A stretch of 34,423 bases of DNA from Methanoculleus sp. MH98A (GCF_000691865.1 NZ_JMIO01000022.1:1-34423); one strand, 5' to 3'; numbered from the stretch's first letter, positions 6,538 through 14,857 are shown. Made by a program: numbers and translations. The notes: a model not told the origin generated them from the letters alone.

Positions 6538-8364
6538 TCAGCGTCCCCCGACGCCGCCGCCCCCAAAGCCGCCGCCACCGCCGAACGACCCGCCGCCACC
6601 GAATCCGCCGCTGCCGCCGCCGCTCGACGGCGGGGAGTAGAGGACGATCGGGGCAAAGATCACCGGCATGTTCGAGTAGAGCGGCACCCCGACGTCCGGG
6701 AGGTTGATATGCAGGTTCTTCATCGCTTCCTCAACCTTATCGCCGAGGCCGAGCGCCGTCCCGTAGACCAGCCACTCCCCCCACATCGAGAGATCGGCGG
6801 GAGAGTACTGCCGGATCAGGGCGAGGTCCGAGAGGAAGTAGGCAAACGCGTCCCACTCGAGTTTCTCCCGGTAACGGTCGCCTTTCCAGAACCCGAACAG
6901 CGTCGAGGGGAAGAGGGCCGCGACCCCGACCTGGACCGCGGCGATGAAGGAGAGGACACCCGCCGGAATCAGGAGATAGGCCGCACCCGGCGCGAGGATG
7001 AACGCGAGGATGGATAGTCCGCAGGGGATGGCGCCGAGGAAGACGAGCGGGAGGATCATCGTCCGCCCGTCCTTGATATACCGGTGGGCGAGCGAGGTGT
7101 CCACGTCCCGGGTCAGGCCGGCAAGCGACTGCTGGTACTGCACGATCCGGCGCTGGTAGCCGGGGCTCCGGCGGGCGGTCCGGGCGAACTCCTCGAGTTC
7201 GGCGGTGTCCACGACGTGATCGTCGGCGATATTGGCGAGGAAGGTGAGCACCCGCTGCTCGTAGGGGTCGGCCGACTCCCCCGAGACGATCCGGACCGTG
7301 ACGCCTTCGCCGTCTGGCTTTTCGGCCACCACGATCTTCTCCTGCCGGTGAAGATCGAGGACCGTCGCGTAGAACCCGTTATCGTCAAACTCGAGGGCGT
7401 CGCCCTTGAAGAGGAGGTTCACCTGCCAGGGCTTGAGCGCGGTGTTCGGCGTGAAACTCAGGTACTCCGGCACGGTAAACTGCTTCTCCCTGCCGTAGCG
7501 GAGGTAGACGCCGAGAAGGATGAACGGCATCGCGAGGACGAGGACGGTCGCAAGGCCGTAGAGGACGTTCGCCGCCGCATACAGGATCGGGGGCCAGCGG
7601 TTGGCGTCGGCTGCCTGCTGCCGCACCTCCGGGACGTACCCGGGGAACCCATCTATCCCTTCCATGAAGGCGGGGTCGAGAACCATCTCGATATTCAGCG
7701 CATCGTCCTGCGGGGCGGCCCCCGTGACGACGACGGACTCCGCCGTCCGCTCGACCTCAAGGGTCGGGGGATGCGTGTAGACCTCCTCGATCTGCCCGGC
7801 GAACGGCAGCGTGATCCGGAGGTCGCGGTAAGGGACGTGCTCGTCCACGAGTTTCAAGTTCAGGTGCGCCCACTGGCTGTCATACTCGATCGGCGGCCGG
7901 ACAGTGTAGCGGTACTCCACCGTATAGGTGCCCGGGGCGAAGTAGTCGGGGTTGTAGAGGCCCACTTCGCTATCGAACGCAAGATTCCGGATCGCCGCGA
8001 TATCGGATGGGGTCGCGCTCCCGGCGGCCGGGCGCACCTCTCCCCAGTAATCCTTGACGTAGCCGATGGTTCCGGGCGGAGCAGTCATCCCGGAAAACTC
8101 GATATGCGGCTGGCCGATTGCGGAGAAGGCGAGCGGAGCATCCCAGTAACGGAAGAGCATCCGGTACTCGCCCGCGGCGCGGACGTCGTAGGTGTAGCGC
8201 TCGATCAGGGTTCCGTTCTGGTAAAAGACTGCGTCATACTGCTCGACCTCCAGATTCCCCCGGAAGAGGGCAGGGAGCGCATTCGCTCCGACGACCGCCA
8301 GCACCCCGACAACCAGGGTGACGGCGAGGAGGGTGAGAATTTGCTGCCGTTCAGTTATCCGCAT
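6538..8364 (-). CDS. DUF2207 (YciQ-like) membrane protein
   Basis: A 608-residue membrane protein of the DUF2207 family. A transmembrane anchor at about residues 9-30 precedes an extracytoplasmic beta-rich domain (about 35-260, with the family-typical ERYTYDV and PGTYTVEYRYTVRPPI stretches). A second membrane segment at about 265-290 (VLYGLATVLVLAMPFILLG) leads to a cytoplasmic part, then a hydrophobic pair at about 445-490. The C-terminal 30 residues are almost all Gly, Ser and Phe, a low-complexity tail usual for this family. It starts 6 bp after LemA stops, on the same strand. LemA and DUF2207 proteins are often paired across bacteria and archaea; their shared role in the envelope is unknown. 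No Shine-Dalgarno is visible in the short gap, so coupling to LemA translation is likely. Confidence 0.85.
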   Translation of the reverse strand: MRITERQQILTLLAVTLVVGVLAVVGANALPALFRGNLEVEQYDAVFYQNGTLIERYTYDVRAAGEYRMLFRYWDAPLAFSAIGQPHIEFSGMTAPPGTIGYVKDYWGEVRPAAGSATPSDIAAIRNLAFDSEVGLYNPDYFAPGTYTVEYRYTVRPPIEYDSQWAHLNLKLVDEHVPYRDLRITLPFAGQIEEVYTHPPTLEVERTAESVVVTGAAPQDDALNIEMVLDPAFMEGIDGFPGYVPEVRQQAADANRWPPILYAAANVLYGLATVLVLAMPFILLGVYLRYGREKQFTVPEYLSFTPNTALKPWQVNLLFKGDALEFDDNGFYATVLDLHRQEKIVVAEKPDGEGVTVRIVSGESADPYEQRVLTFLANIADDHVVDTAELEEFARTARRSPGYQRRIVQYQQSLAGLTRDVDTSLAHRYIKDGRTMILPLVFLGAIPCGLSILAFILAPGAAYLLIPAGVLSFIAAVQVGVAALFPSTLFGFWKGDRYREKLEWDAFAYFLSDLALIRQYSPADLSMWGEWLVYGTALGLGDKVEEAMKNLHINLPDVGVPLYSNMPVIFAPIVLYSPPSSGGGSGGFGGGGSFGGGGGFGGGGVGGR

Positions 8365-8370
8365 GGTTTA

Positions 8371-8946
8371 TCAGAACGATATCGTCGGGGCCCGCTCGAT
8401 CTCCTCGCCGAACTCCAGGTACTCGAGCTTCGTAAAGCCCATGGCGCCGGCGATCAGGTTCGAGGGGACCGTGTCGGTCATGGTGTTGTACTGCTGGGCG
8501 ATGTTGTTGTAGGTGTAGCGGTGCCGGGCGATCTCGTCCTCGACACCCTGGACCGCACCCATCAGGTTCTGCACCGTCTGGGAAGTCTTGAGATCGGGGT
8601 AGTTCTCCGCGACCGCGAGCAGCCGCCCGAGAACCGAGCGCGATTCGCGCTCGAGTTCGTTCAGGTCGCCCGGGCCGGCGCTGCCGATGCGCGCCCGCAT
8701 CTCGGTCACCCCGGTCAGGGTCTCCTTCTCGAAGGCCGCGTAGCTCTTCACCGCGCCGAGGAGCTGCTCGATCATGTCCAGCCGCTTCTTCATCGCGACC
8801 TTCACCTGACCGACCGTCGCTTCGGCGGAGTTTTTGAGGGAGAAGAACCGGTTGTAGATGCCGATTGCTGCCGCCGCGACGCCGATGACGATCAACACCA
8901 CGACGACGATAAGGACAATGGAAATAATGTCCAACGTTGTCACCAC
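8371..8946 (-). CDS. LemA family protein
   Basis: A 191-residue LemA protein: one N-terminal membrane helix (about residues 6-30) followed by NRFFSLKNSAEATVGQVKVAM..R.DMI, the conserved start of the LemA helical bundle, and ending with AxEYLEFGEE-like FTKLEYLEFGEEI. LemA proteins are membrane-anchored helical bundles with the bulk outside in bacteria; orientation here is not proven. The start is GTG at 8946. A TATA box 21-30 nt upstream and no Shine-Dalgarno suggest a leaderless transcript. It is the first gene of a two-gene operon with the DUF2207 protein. Confidence 0.88.
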   Translation of the reverse strand: MVTTLDIISIVLIVVVVLIVIGVAAAAIGIYNRFFSLKNSAEATVGQVKVAMKKRLDMIEQLLGAVKSYAAFEKETLTGVTEMRARIGSAGPGDLNELERESRSVLGRLLAVAENYPDLKTSQTVQNLMGAVQGVEDEIARHRYTYNNIAQQYNTMTDTVPSNLIAGAMGFTKLEYLEFGEEIERAPTISF

Positions 8947-8966
8947 TACTCTATGTACCCCGCGGC

Positions 8967-8976
8967 GTATTTAAGA
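8967..8976 (-). promoter_or_regulatory. TATA box of the lemA-DUF2207 operon
   Basis: The minus strand reads CTTAAATACG, centred about 25 nt before the GTG start at 8946, predicting a leaderless mRNA. Confidence 0.5.
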
Positions 8977-9071
8977 GGTGACCCCTGAGACAGCAAAAAT
9001 GAAGGGGAAGCCGCAGAAACCGAAGGATCGGACGGGATTCTCCACACCGGCCATGGTTTCCGGGACGGCCG

Positions 9072-10748
9072 CTACTCCACAACCTCCTCGCCCGAACTCA
9101 CCATCGCCACGACGTTGCCGTCCGTGTCCCGGAGAAGAGCGTTGTGCCAGAGTATCGGCCGCTCCCCCCCGTCCCGCGTGACGACCGGACTCTCCTCGAA
9201 CGGCGGAGGTTCGACACCGCAGGCCACGAGACGGTTGAAGTTCTGCACAAGCCGGTCGCGCAGCCGCTCGGGAACGACCGTTGCAAACCAGTTCTTTCCG
9301 GCGAGATCTTCTTCGGCGTATCCCAGGATCTCGCTCGCCTTCCGGTTGACGAGGTCGATGGTGCCGTCCGCCCCGATCACCGCGATCATCACGCCTGCCG
9401 CCTCCAGGTATCCCTGCGCACGGTCCCGCTCGGCGATCAGGAGATGCTCCGCGGCGGCTCGATCGGTGACGTCCTCGGCGATCCCGAGCATGTATTTCGG
9501 CATGCCCCTTGAACTGAAGATCGGGATCTTCTTCATGGAGATGGTCCGCCCGCCCTCTGTCCGGATCTCCTTTTCAAGGACGGCCGCCCGCTCCACGAGT
9601 TCCCGGTCGCCGTCGGCGAAGAAGGACGCCATCTCCGGCGGGAAGATCTCCGCGGCTCGTTTTCCCGCCATCTCCTCCTGCGTCAGCCCCAGAAACGTCT
9701 CGGCGGCCTTGTTGGAGAAGACGAACGTGTTCTCTTCTACTTCCCGGACAAAGACCATGCTCGGGATGTTGTTGACCACGGAGTAGAGGAACGACTTCCA
9801 CTGGGCTACCCGTTTTGCACCACGTGCCCGTTCGGTGACGTCGCGGCAGACCATCCGGTAGCCGGTGAAGTCGCCGATCACGTCGTAGAACGGTGTTGCG
9901 CTCACCTCGAGAACGACGGGGCTCCCGTCCCGGTGGAGCATCGTCCATTCGAAGAGGACTCGCGGTCTCGGCTCGGCTAAAAGTGCGGAAAACTGTTCCC
10001 TGACAGGTTCCGCCTTCTCCGGGGACATGAAATCGCACGGAGTCTTTCGAAGCATCTCTTCGGGTGCGTAACCGAGGATCTCCCGGCTTTTGGGGCTGAC
10101 GTAGGTGAACGTGCAGGCTTCGTCGACGTTCAGGATCAGGTCGCTGATGTTCTCGACGAGGCTCCGAAAGAGGAGCTCGCTCTCGCGCAGCGCCTCCTCC
10201 GATCGCCGCCCCTCGGTGATGTCCTCGAGGATGATGGTGACCCCCGGCGCCCCGTCGTTGAAGACGGTGGGGAGGAACTTGATCCTGAAGAAGAGTTCCT
10301 CGTCCTGCCGCAGAAACCGGAGTTCTTCGGTGACCTCACGACCGTTCAGGGCGTCGACGATCCGGCTCCGTATCAGCGGGTGGTCGAACGCGGCGAGCGG
10401 CGACGTCTCGATAGAGTTCCCGATGATATCGTCTCGTTCCCTCCCCGCAAACGAACAGACGGCGTCGTTTGCCTGGACAATCCGGCGATCCCGGTCGAGC
10501 ACCAACACGAGATCCGACGAGAAGTTGAGCATGGCGGCGATGGGAACCCTCTGCGAGAGGTAGAAGACCTTGGCCTTCCCGTAGGTCTCCATCTCCACCT
10601 GCCCCGATACCAGGAGGACGTCGAGGTACCGGGAGACGGTGTTCCGGTTGATCCCAACGGCAGTGGCGAGATCGGAGACCGACATGCCGCGCGGATGCTC
10701 TTTCAAGGCCCTGAGCAGGAGAGAGAGTGCGTCGGTAGTGGGATCCAT
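9072..10748 (-). CDS. HTH-PAS sensor-regulator with four PAS domains
   Basis: A 558-residue predicted soluble one-component regulator. Residues 1-70 form a winged helix-turn-helix (GMSVSDLATAVGINRNTVSRYLDVL, then a wing and YLSQRVP). Four PAS domains follow at about 72-185, 190-310, 325-430 and 440-555, each recognisable by V-x-x-AND/VNRKA, ILGY or equivalent and closing ...V.ITE/DVT-type ends. There is no kinase, receiver or output domain after the last PAS, so the HTH must be the output. PAS domains probably sense redox or small ligands; none has an obvious cofactor residue I can assign. It is paralogous to the gene at 14886-16757. Start: ATG at 10748; the TTG at 10754 is less likely, and the TATA box position agrees with ATG 10748. 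Confidence 0.82.
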   Translation of the reverse strand: MDPTTDALSLLLRALKEHPRGMSVSDLATAVGINRNTVSRYLDVLLVSGQVEMETYGKAKVFYLSQRVPIAAMLNFSSDLVLVLDRDRRIVQANDAVCSFAGRERDDIIGNSIETSPLAAFDHPLIRSRIVDALNGREVTEELRFLRQDEELFFRIKFLPTVFNDGAPGVTIILEDITEGRRSEEALRESELLFRSLVENISDLILNVDEACTFTYVSPKSREILGYAPEEMLRKTPCDFMSPEKAEPVREQFSALLAEPRPRVLFEWTMLHRDGSPVVLEVSATPFYDVIGDFTGYRMVCRDVTERARGAKRVAQWKSFLYSVVNNIPSMVFVREVEENTFVFSNKAAETFLGLTQEEMAGKRAAEIFPPEMASFFADGDRELVERAAVLEKEIRTEGGRTISMKKIPIFSSRGMPKYMLGIAEDVTDRAAAEHLLIAERDRAQGYLEAAGVMIAVIGADGTIDLVNRKASEILGYAEEDLAGKNWFATVVPERLRDRLVQNFNRLVACGVEPPPFEESPVVTRDGGERPILWHNALLRDTDGNVVAMVSSGEEVVE

Positions 10749-10770
10749 GTGCAAACAGTGTTTCGCGCCG

Positions 10771-10797
10771 GGAGATATAGGGTTTTGCAGTGCTGCA
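10771..10797 (-). promoter_or_regulatory. TATA box and adjacent imperfect palindrome before HTH-PAS gene
   Basis: The minus strand has CCTATATCTCC (10771-10781), about 28 nt before the ATG at 10748, so a leaderless mRNA is likely. Just upstream of it lies TGCAGTGCTGCA (10786-10797), two 5-bp arms around 2 bp. The palindrome touches the place where TFB binds and could be an operator or activator site; binding by the HTH-PAS protein itself is only a guess. Confidence 0.35.
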
Positions 10798-11319
10798 TGC
10801 TATGACGCTACACACAACGCCACATCATAATGCAAGGCAATGACCGAAAGCAATATATGCCTGGCGGATCAACTCATGATCCCCAGAGTCGAGAGACGGG
10901 GAATCTCTCCGACAACCCGGACCGCACAGGCACGGCGGGCCGGGCCGGCGCAAGAACGGCTGGGAACGGTGAACGCAACATTCACCACGCTGACTGCATC
11001 AACGTCACGAAGCACCGGAAGAGACCCGGTGCACACAGGCACACCTCTCTAAACACTCATACCGGCACGGTGGACGCGGCGCCGGGGCGGGCGGCACAAC
11101 CGCCCCGGGACCCCCCGCTGCCACCGCATGGTTATCACACACCCTACAATACCTCTTTTTGCGCTCTGCAAGACGTCAGAAAAGCGAGAGCGGCATCTAT
11201 CCCTTTATCAGAACGAAAATCCGTTAAATGAGCGGGTATGCTGAGATTACCGAGAAAGACGGCATAACTTACGCCGGGATGGGGAGAACGTCTTCTCGAT
11301 GGAAGAGGGGCGGCCGGCG
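10798..11319. other. Long intergenic gap with an orphan TATA box and a GC hairpin
   Basis: About 520 bp without a convincing gene. On the plus strand CAATATATGC (10851-10860) is a good archaeal TATA box with an expected start near 10881. Nothing protein-like follows; the nearest ATG at 10876 opens a 58-codon frame with composition unlike neighbouring proteins. A stable hairpin lies at 11082-11090/11100-11108 (CCGGGGCGG with CCGCCCCGG, 9-nt loop). The layout could be a short non-coding RNA from about 10881 to past 11108. No riboswitch class or tRNA was recognised. Confidence 0.3.
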
Positions 11320-12159
11320 TCAGGATGACACCGTAAAAAGCGATCCGAGCGCCCGGGGAAGATCCTCTTTTGCCGTGACCACGGCCGCGGACTCTTCGAG
11401 CATCAGGTTGACCCGCTCGTGGTGGCCGACGACCCGGAAATCGCTGCGGAGCGCGACGACCTTCTTCCCGAGAGCATACGCGTACCCCATCTCCCACGAG
11501 GTTCCCGAATCGGCGTCCGCGCCGTCGATGACGGCGACGACGGTATCGACGTCGCGGAGGGCCGCGGTGTGCTGCGCAAAGATGTCCCGATGCTCCTCCC
11601 GGCTCCGGGTGCGGCTCGTATCCCCCACCTCCTGGGGGAGGTAGACGTCGAAGAGGTGTTCCTCGAGAAGATCGCAGAGCGCGAGGTTGTAGGCCCGCTC
11701 CGCCTCCGAGAAGAGCGGGGCGGCGAGGTAGACCCGGTAGCGGGCGAACTCCTTCACGTCGATCGCCGGGATGTCCGGGAACCTGGCGAGAAACGCCCCA
11801 CGTCCGGGCTGTTTTACCGATGAGTAGTAGGTGGCGTTCACCCCGCAGGTCGGGGAGGAGTCCACCCCGACGATCGCGATGGGCGGCTCCCCCCGCGCCC
11901 GTATCGCGGTGCGGACCTCTGATTCGAGCCCATCAAGGAGGGCGGCAAACTCGTCGGTCGCGAACCTATCGAGGAACGAGCCCGGTTCGCGGTCGGGACC
12001 GAGGTAGATCGTCTCCGGGCAGGGGAGCGGAACCATCTCGATCGAGAAGCGCCGGCACCGCTCCACGGCACGATTAAAGCAGCGGATGTCCTCATCGGTC
12101 GTTATCCCGCGGGCGCGGCACGCGGGGTTCCGGATGCAGGGAGCGACGAGCACGTACAT
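11320..12159 (-). CDS. Fusion of TudS-like putative desulfidase and nucleoside deoxyribosyltransferase-like domain
   Basis: A 279-residue two-domain protein. Residues 1-115 carry the Cys pattern of TudS/DUF523-type proteins: APC at residue 8, PCPE at 46-49 (Cys47) and SSPTCG with Cys105. In characterised TudS three Cys hold a [4Fe-4S] cluster that removes sulfur from thiouracil. Cys14 is extra. Residues about 142-275 match nucleoside 2-deoxyribosyltransferases: VYLAAPLFSEAERAYN at 143-158, VAVIDGADADSGTSWEMGYA at 208-227 with the likely nucleophile Glu223, and ALGKKVVALRSD. The reaction is inferred, for example removing sulfur from a thio-base and cleaving or exchanging its nucleoside. Upstream in-frame sequence is open to 12471 but runs through the divergent tsr3 gene, so the ATG at 12159 is preferred. 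Only 35 bp separates the two divergent start codons. Confidence 0.72.
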   Translation of the reverse strand: MYVLVAPCIRNPACRARGITTDEDIRCFNRAVERCRRFSIEMVPLPCPETIYLGPDREPGSFLDRFATDEFAALLDGLESEVRTAIRARGEPPIAIVGVDSSPTCGVNATYYSSVKQPGRGAFLARFPDIPAIDVKEFARYRVYLAAPLFSEAERAYNLALCDLLEEHLFDVYLPQEVGDTSRTRSREEHRDIFAQHTAALRDVDTVVAVIDGADADSGTSWEMGYAYALGKKVVALRSDFRVVGHHERVNLMLEESAAVVTAKEDLPRALGSLFTVSS

Positions 12160-12194
12160 TGATAGTACCTCGACGGCGTACCATAACAAGACAG

Positions 12195-12686
12195 ATGATA
12201 CCGCTCTACGCCTACCGGGACGACACCTGCGATCCCCGGAAATGCACGGTGAAAAAACTCGCCCGGCGCGGGCTTGTCCGGATCGCAACAAGCATCGCAA
12301 AGATCCCCCGTCAGACCCTCCTCCTCGATCCGACGGCGGAGCAGGCGGTATCCCCCGCCGACCGGGACCTCCCCTCGATAACTGCGCTCGACTGCTCCTG
12401 GGAGGTGCTCGATACCGGGGCCGTCGCCTCCTGGCGCAACCGCCGGGCGCTCCCCTTCCTCGTGGCCGCAAACCCGGTGAACTTCGGCCGGCCGTTTCGG
12501 CTCACCTCGGTGGAGGCGATGGCCGCGGCGCTCTACATCCTCGGCGAGAAGGGGCAGGCACACGAGATCCTCGCCCCGTTCGGGTGGGGGCTGCGGTTCC
12601 TCGAGGTGAACGCCGAGCCTCTCGAGGACTACTCGGGGGCAAAGGACAGCGCCGAGGTCGTCGCTCTCCAGGCACTGTATATGTAG
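12195..12686 (+). CDS. tsr3: Tsr3-like rRNA aminocarboxypropyltransferase (DUF367)
   Basis: A 163-residue protein matching archaeal Tsr3. Near the N-terminus DDTCDPRKCTVKKLARRGL is the conserved RLI-like/DUF367 start; ITALDCSWEV (about 75-84) and RALPFLVAANPVNFGRP (about 98-114), then SVEAMAAALYILG, are family landmarks. Tsr3 moves the 3-amino-3-carboxypropyl group from S-adenosylmethionine to a uridine or pseudouridine of small-subunit rRNA. The ATG at 12195 gives the expected family N-terminus; an ATG-less extension from TTG 12159 adds a basic stretch that family members lack. It is divergent from the TudS-like/deoxyribosyltransferase gene. Confidence 0.85.
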   Translation: MIPLYAYRDDTCDPRKCTVKKLARRGLVRIATSIAKIPRQTLLLDPTAEQAVSPADRDLPSITALDCSWEVLDTGAVASWRNRRALPFLVAANPVNFGRPFRLTSVEAMAAALYILGEKGQAHEILAPFGWGLRFLEVNAEPLEDYSGAKDSAEVVALQALYM

Positions 12687-13104
12687 CCGGGCTGTCAGCA
12701 ACCGTCTGAACGTAGAAGCCCACGGAAAGGGACTGCGGGCGAGAGCACGGGGACAGGAAGGTTCCCTCCGGTTGCGCGTACCGGAACGAAAAAGAGCGCG
12801 CACCGACGTTCGAGGGGGTGCAGGGGGTGGATTCCCACCCAACCGCCCAAACGCGGCAAATACCGCATGCGACGAGTGAGTGCGAGCACTTCCCACCGGG
12901 ACGTGCCCCACTCGCGTCTACAGTTCTCTCATGTCACCGGGGTAATAGTTCCCCAAGATATTAGATGATGCATGCGATATTTATACAATTCTATTTTATA
13001 TCGCCGATAAACCCCCGTTTTCGCCCTAATTCGCCGAACAACTTTCAAAAGGCCGGGTATTTTCCCGCAGGAATATTGCGTCACGACCCCTGAATTGAAA
13101 AAAA
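12687..13104. other. Intergenic gap with a strongly AT-rich promoter-like island
   Basis: About 420 bp without a convincing gene. The left part has a small hairpin GGGTGG-ATTC-CCACCC near 12825-12841. At 12975-13004 an AT-rich island in GC-rich DNA contains TATA-like boxes on both strands (GATATTTATAC forward; TATAAAATAG and TATAAATATC reverse). No coding gene starts at a suitable distance on either side. Leftward transcription would run into the 3' end of tsr3, so an antisense or small RNA is possible. Confidence 0.3.
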
Positions 13105-13150
13105 CGAAAAAATGACGGCATAATGAAAAGACAGTCGTTTTTTGCCGTCA
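13105..13150 (-). terminator. Hairpin plus oligo-T terminator of the DUF72 gene
   Basis: On the minus strand TGACGGCA (13143-13150) pairs with TGCCGTCA (13113-13120) around a 22-nt loop and is followed by TTTTTTCG and a further T-run. The TGA stop of the DUF72 gene is the first three bases of the stem. This looks like a bacterial-type intrinsic terminator in an archaeon. Confidence 0.6.
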
Positions 13151-13840
13151 GACGGGTGGCTTACACCAGAAGAGGCGCGCCATGGCTTTCGCGTCCTCGA
13201 GCATGGCGTGATCGTTGTTGAAGAAGATATACGCCCGTTCCGGGCCGATAACGGCAATCCGATCCCGGATGGCGGCGAGTTCACCCTCTGCATAGTCGTG
13301 CCGGTACCAGCCTTCCCGACCGTGCATCCTGAGGTAGACGGTATCGCCGGGAAATATCCGCTCCCAAAAATCGGGCGAGTCGGCCGAGACCAGGACGGCC
13401 GACTCCTGCAGCCTCCGGCACGCCTCGTCGTCGCCGAGCACCGCAGGATTCCTGATCTCTATGGCACACCGGCGTCCAAGATCGACCGCCTCGATGAATG
13501 CGATAATTCGGTCGACGTCCGCGAACGCCGGCGGGGCCTGGAAAAGGTAGAAGTCGACGAGATCATCGAGCGGGAGAAACCTCTCCAGGAATCGTTCCCA
13601 TACGGGGACGGCCTTTTCGTTGAACCGGTGCCGGTGGGTGATCGACCGGTTCACCTTGACGCTCCACCGCAACCCCGACCCTGCAGCGGCCCAGGAGCGC
13701 ACCGATTTCTCCGACGGGAACCCGTAGAAACTTGTGTTCAGCTCGACGGCGTCGAGACCCGAATGCTCGACGAACCACGCAAGGCTCCTCCCCCGGTTCC
13801 ACGCGTACGACCAGCCGCTCGTGCCGACATGAACCTCCAT
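13148..13840 (-). CDS. DUF72 (YecE-like) protein
   Basis: A 230-residue member of the DUF72 family, a TIM-barrel fold of unknown biochemical function. Conserved elements are VHVGTSGWSYAW at the start, LDAVELNTSFYGFPS (about 29-43), WSVKVNRSITH (about 59-69), FQAPPAF and RCAIEIRNPAV (about 121-134), and YLRMHGREGWYRHDY near residue 168. The fold resembles sugar-isomerase barrels and the conserved acidic/His residues suggest a catalytic role, but no substrate is known. It ends in a hairpin terminator. The methyltransferase gene 75 bp upstream is on the same strand. Confidence 0.85.
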   Translation of the reverse strand: MEVHVGTSGWSYAWNRGRSLAWFVEHSGLDAVELNTSFYGFPSEKSVRSWAAAGSGLRWSVKVNRSITHRHRFNEKAVPVWERFLERFLPLDDLVDFYLFQAPPAFADVDRIIAFIEAVDLGRRCAIEIRNPAVLGDDEACRRLQESAVLVSADSPDFWERIFPGDTVYLRMHGREGWYRHDYAEGELAAIRDRIAVIGPERAYIFFNNDHAMLEDAKAMARLFWCKPPV

Positions 13841-13915
13841 GCCGGGGGACTTCGGCGGGCGGGCAATACAATCTTTCCGGCCGCAGCCGGGGGTGCCCCG
13901 GGAAGTCCGAACTGC

Positions 13916-14653
13916 TCAATAAAACCCGGGCACCAGGACGTAGAGCGCCCAGCCCATGTGCTCGCGGCCGTAGCCGAAGTACTCGTCCTGGATGCGGTGG
14001 AGGTAGTCGATCATGAAGTCGCGGTCGGGGTGATCGGGGTGCTCGCCGAGCCAGGAGAGGACCGACTGCCAGATCCCCGACTCGTAGCGGTCCCAGTCGT
14101 CCGCGCTCGACCGGACGGCGGCGGCGACGTCGAACCCGGCCTCCCGAACGGCACCGACGATCTCGTACTCGGTCAGGACATCGGGCCATTCCCGGGCAAA
14201 CTCCGGCGGGATGCGATCGGATTGCCAGCAGCGGTCGCCGATGACGATGGTCCCCTCGTCGTGGACGAGATCAAGCAGCGCGTCGAGCGTCGCTGAAAAG
14301 CCGCCCCGGATGTGGGACGCACCGATCGAGGCGGCGCAGTCGAACGGCTCGTCGGGGACGTAGCTACGGGCATCCATGCACCGGACGGAAAGCCGGTCGC
14401 CGAGCCCCGCGGCCCGGAACGTCTCCTCCGCCCGGGCGCAGGCATCCTCGCGGGCCTCGATGCCGAGGCCGGATATCCCGTACTCGCGCCCCCAGAGAGC
14501 GAGGATCGTCCCGTTCCCGCACCCGACCTCCACGACGCGGGAGCCCTCCCGGAGCCCCGCCGCTCGCCCCGCGGCGAGCACCTTCTCGGCCGAGGTGGGG
14601 TTCATGATAGCGAGCGTTCCCTGCGTTATGCTGACGAGTTCGTTGATCTCCAT
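13916..14653 (-). CDS. Class I SAM-dependent methyltransferase
   Basis: A 245-residue Rossmann-fold methyltransferase. Motif I VVEVGCGNGTIL is at about residues 40-51, the acidic residue after strand 2 at GIEAREDAC (about 64-72), and a motif-II-like DARSY/PFDCAASIGASHI at about 94-113. An additional helical C-terminal part, with WLGEHPDHPDRDFMIDYLHR, is typical of UbiE-like small-molecule methyltransferases. The substrate is unknown. No Shine-Dalgarno or clear TATA was identified. The spacing to the divergent HTH-PAS gene (232 bp) leaves room for separate promoters; that gap also has a small GGGGG-TTGCA-CCCCC hairpin at 14819-14833. Confidence 0.82.
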   Translation of the reverse strand: MEINELVSITQGTLAIMNPTSAEKVLAAGRAAGLREGSRVVEVGCGNGTILALWGREYGISGLGIEAREDACARAEETFRAAGLGDRLSVRCMDARSYVPDEPFDCAASIGASHIRGGFSATLDALLDLVHDEGTIVIGDRCWQSDRIPPEFAREWPDVLTEYEIVGAVREAGFDVAAAVRSSADDWDRYESGIWQSVLSWLGEHPDHPDRDFMIDYLHRIQDEYFGYGREHMGWALYVLVPGFY

Positions 14654-14847
14654 CGATGATGCACCCCGGGCTGCCGGCCTGTTGCGTACATGATGTGCCT
14701 TTCGCCCATAATAACCCGTGTACTACCACCCCTGCTTTCCATGACCGGCGGTCCGGTGGGAGGCATCCGGGCGACCGTAACCACCGGTTCATGCCGGAAA
14801 GGAGGGGAGCGCTCCACAGGGGGTTGCACCCCCACAGAGGGAGAGAC

Positions 14848-14857
14848 GTTTTATGTA
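14848..14857 (+). promoter_or_regulatory. TATA-like box of second HTH-PAS gene
   Basis: GTTTTATGTA lies about 33 nt before the ATG at 14886, so the transcript should start near 14878 with a leader under 10 nt. No Shine-Dalgarno is present between. Confidence 0.35.

Noticed and set aside
7084-8988. A 634-codon plus-strand frame opposite DUF2207 and LemA.
   Set aside because: Shadow frame of two well-recognised genes; no family, promoter or Shine-Dalgarno supports it.
11082-11108. The GC hairpin considered as part of a tRNA.
   Set aside because: No cloverleaf, TTCGA-type T-loop or acceptor stem could be built around it.
12159-12471. An N-terminal extension of the TudS-like/deoxyribosyltransferase protein by about 104 residues.
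   Set aside because: It is antisense to tsr3, Arg/Pro/Gly-rich, and the ATG at 12159 gives the proper domain start.
12695-12889. A 64-codon minus-strand ORF downstream of tsr3.
   Set aside because: No family, no suitable promoter spacing and antisense/intergenic; more likely part of non-coding DNA.
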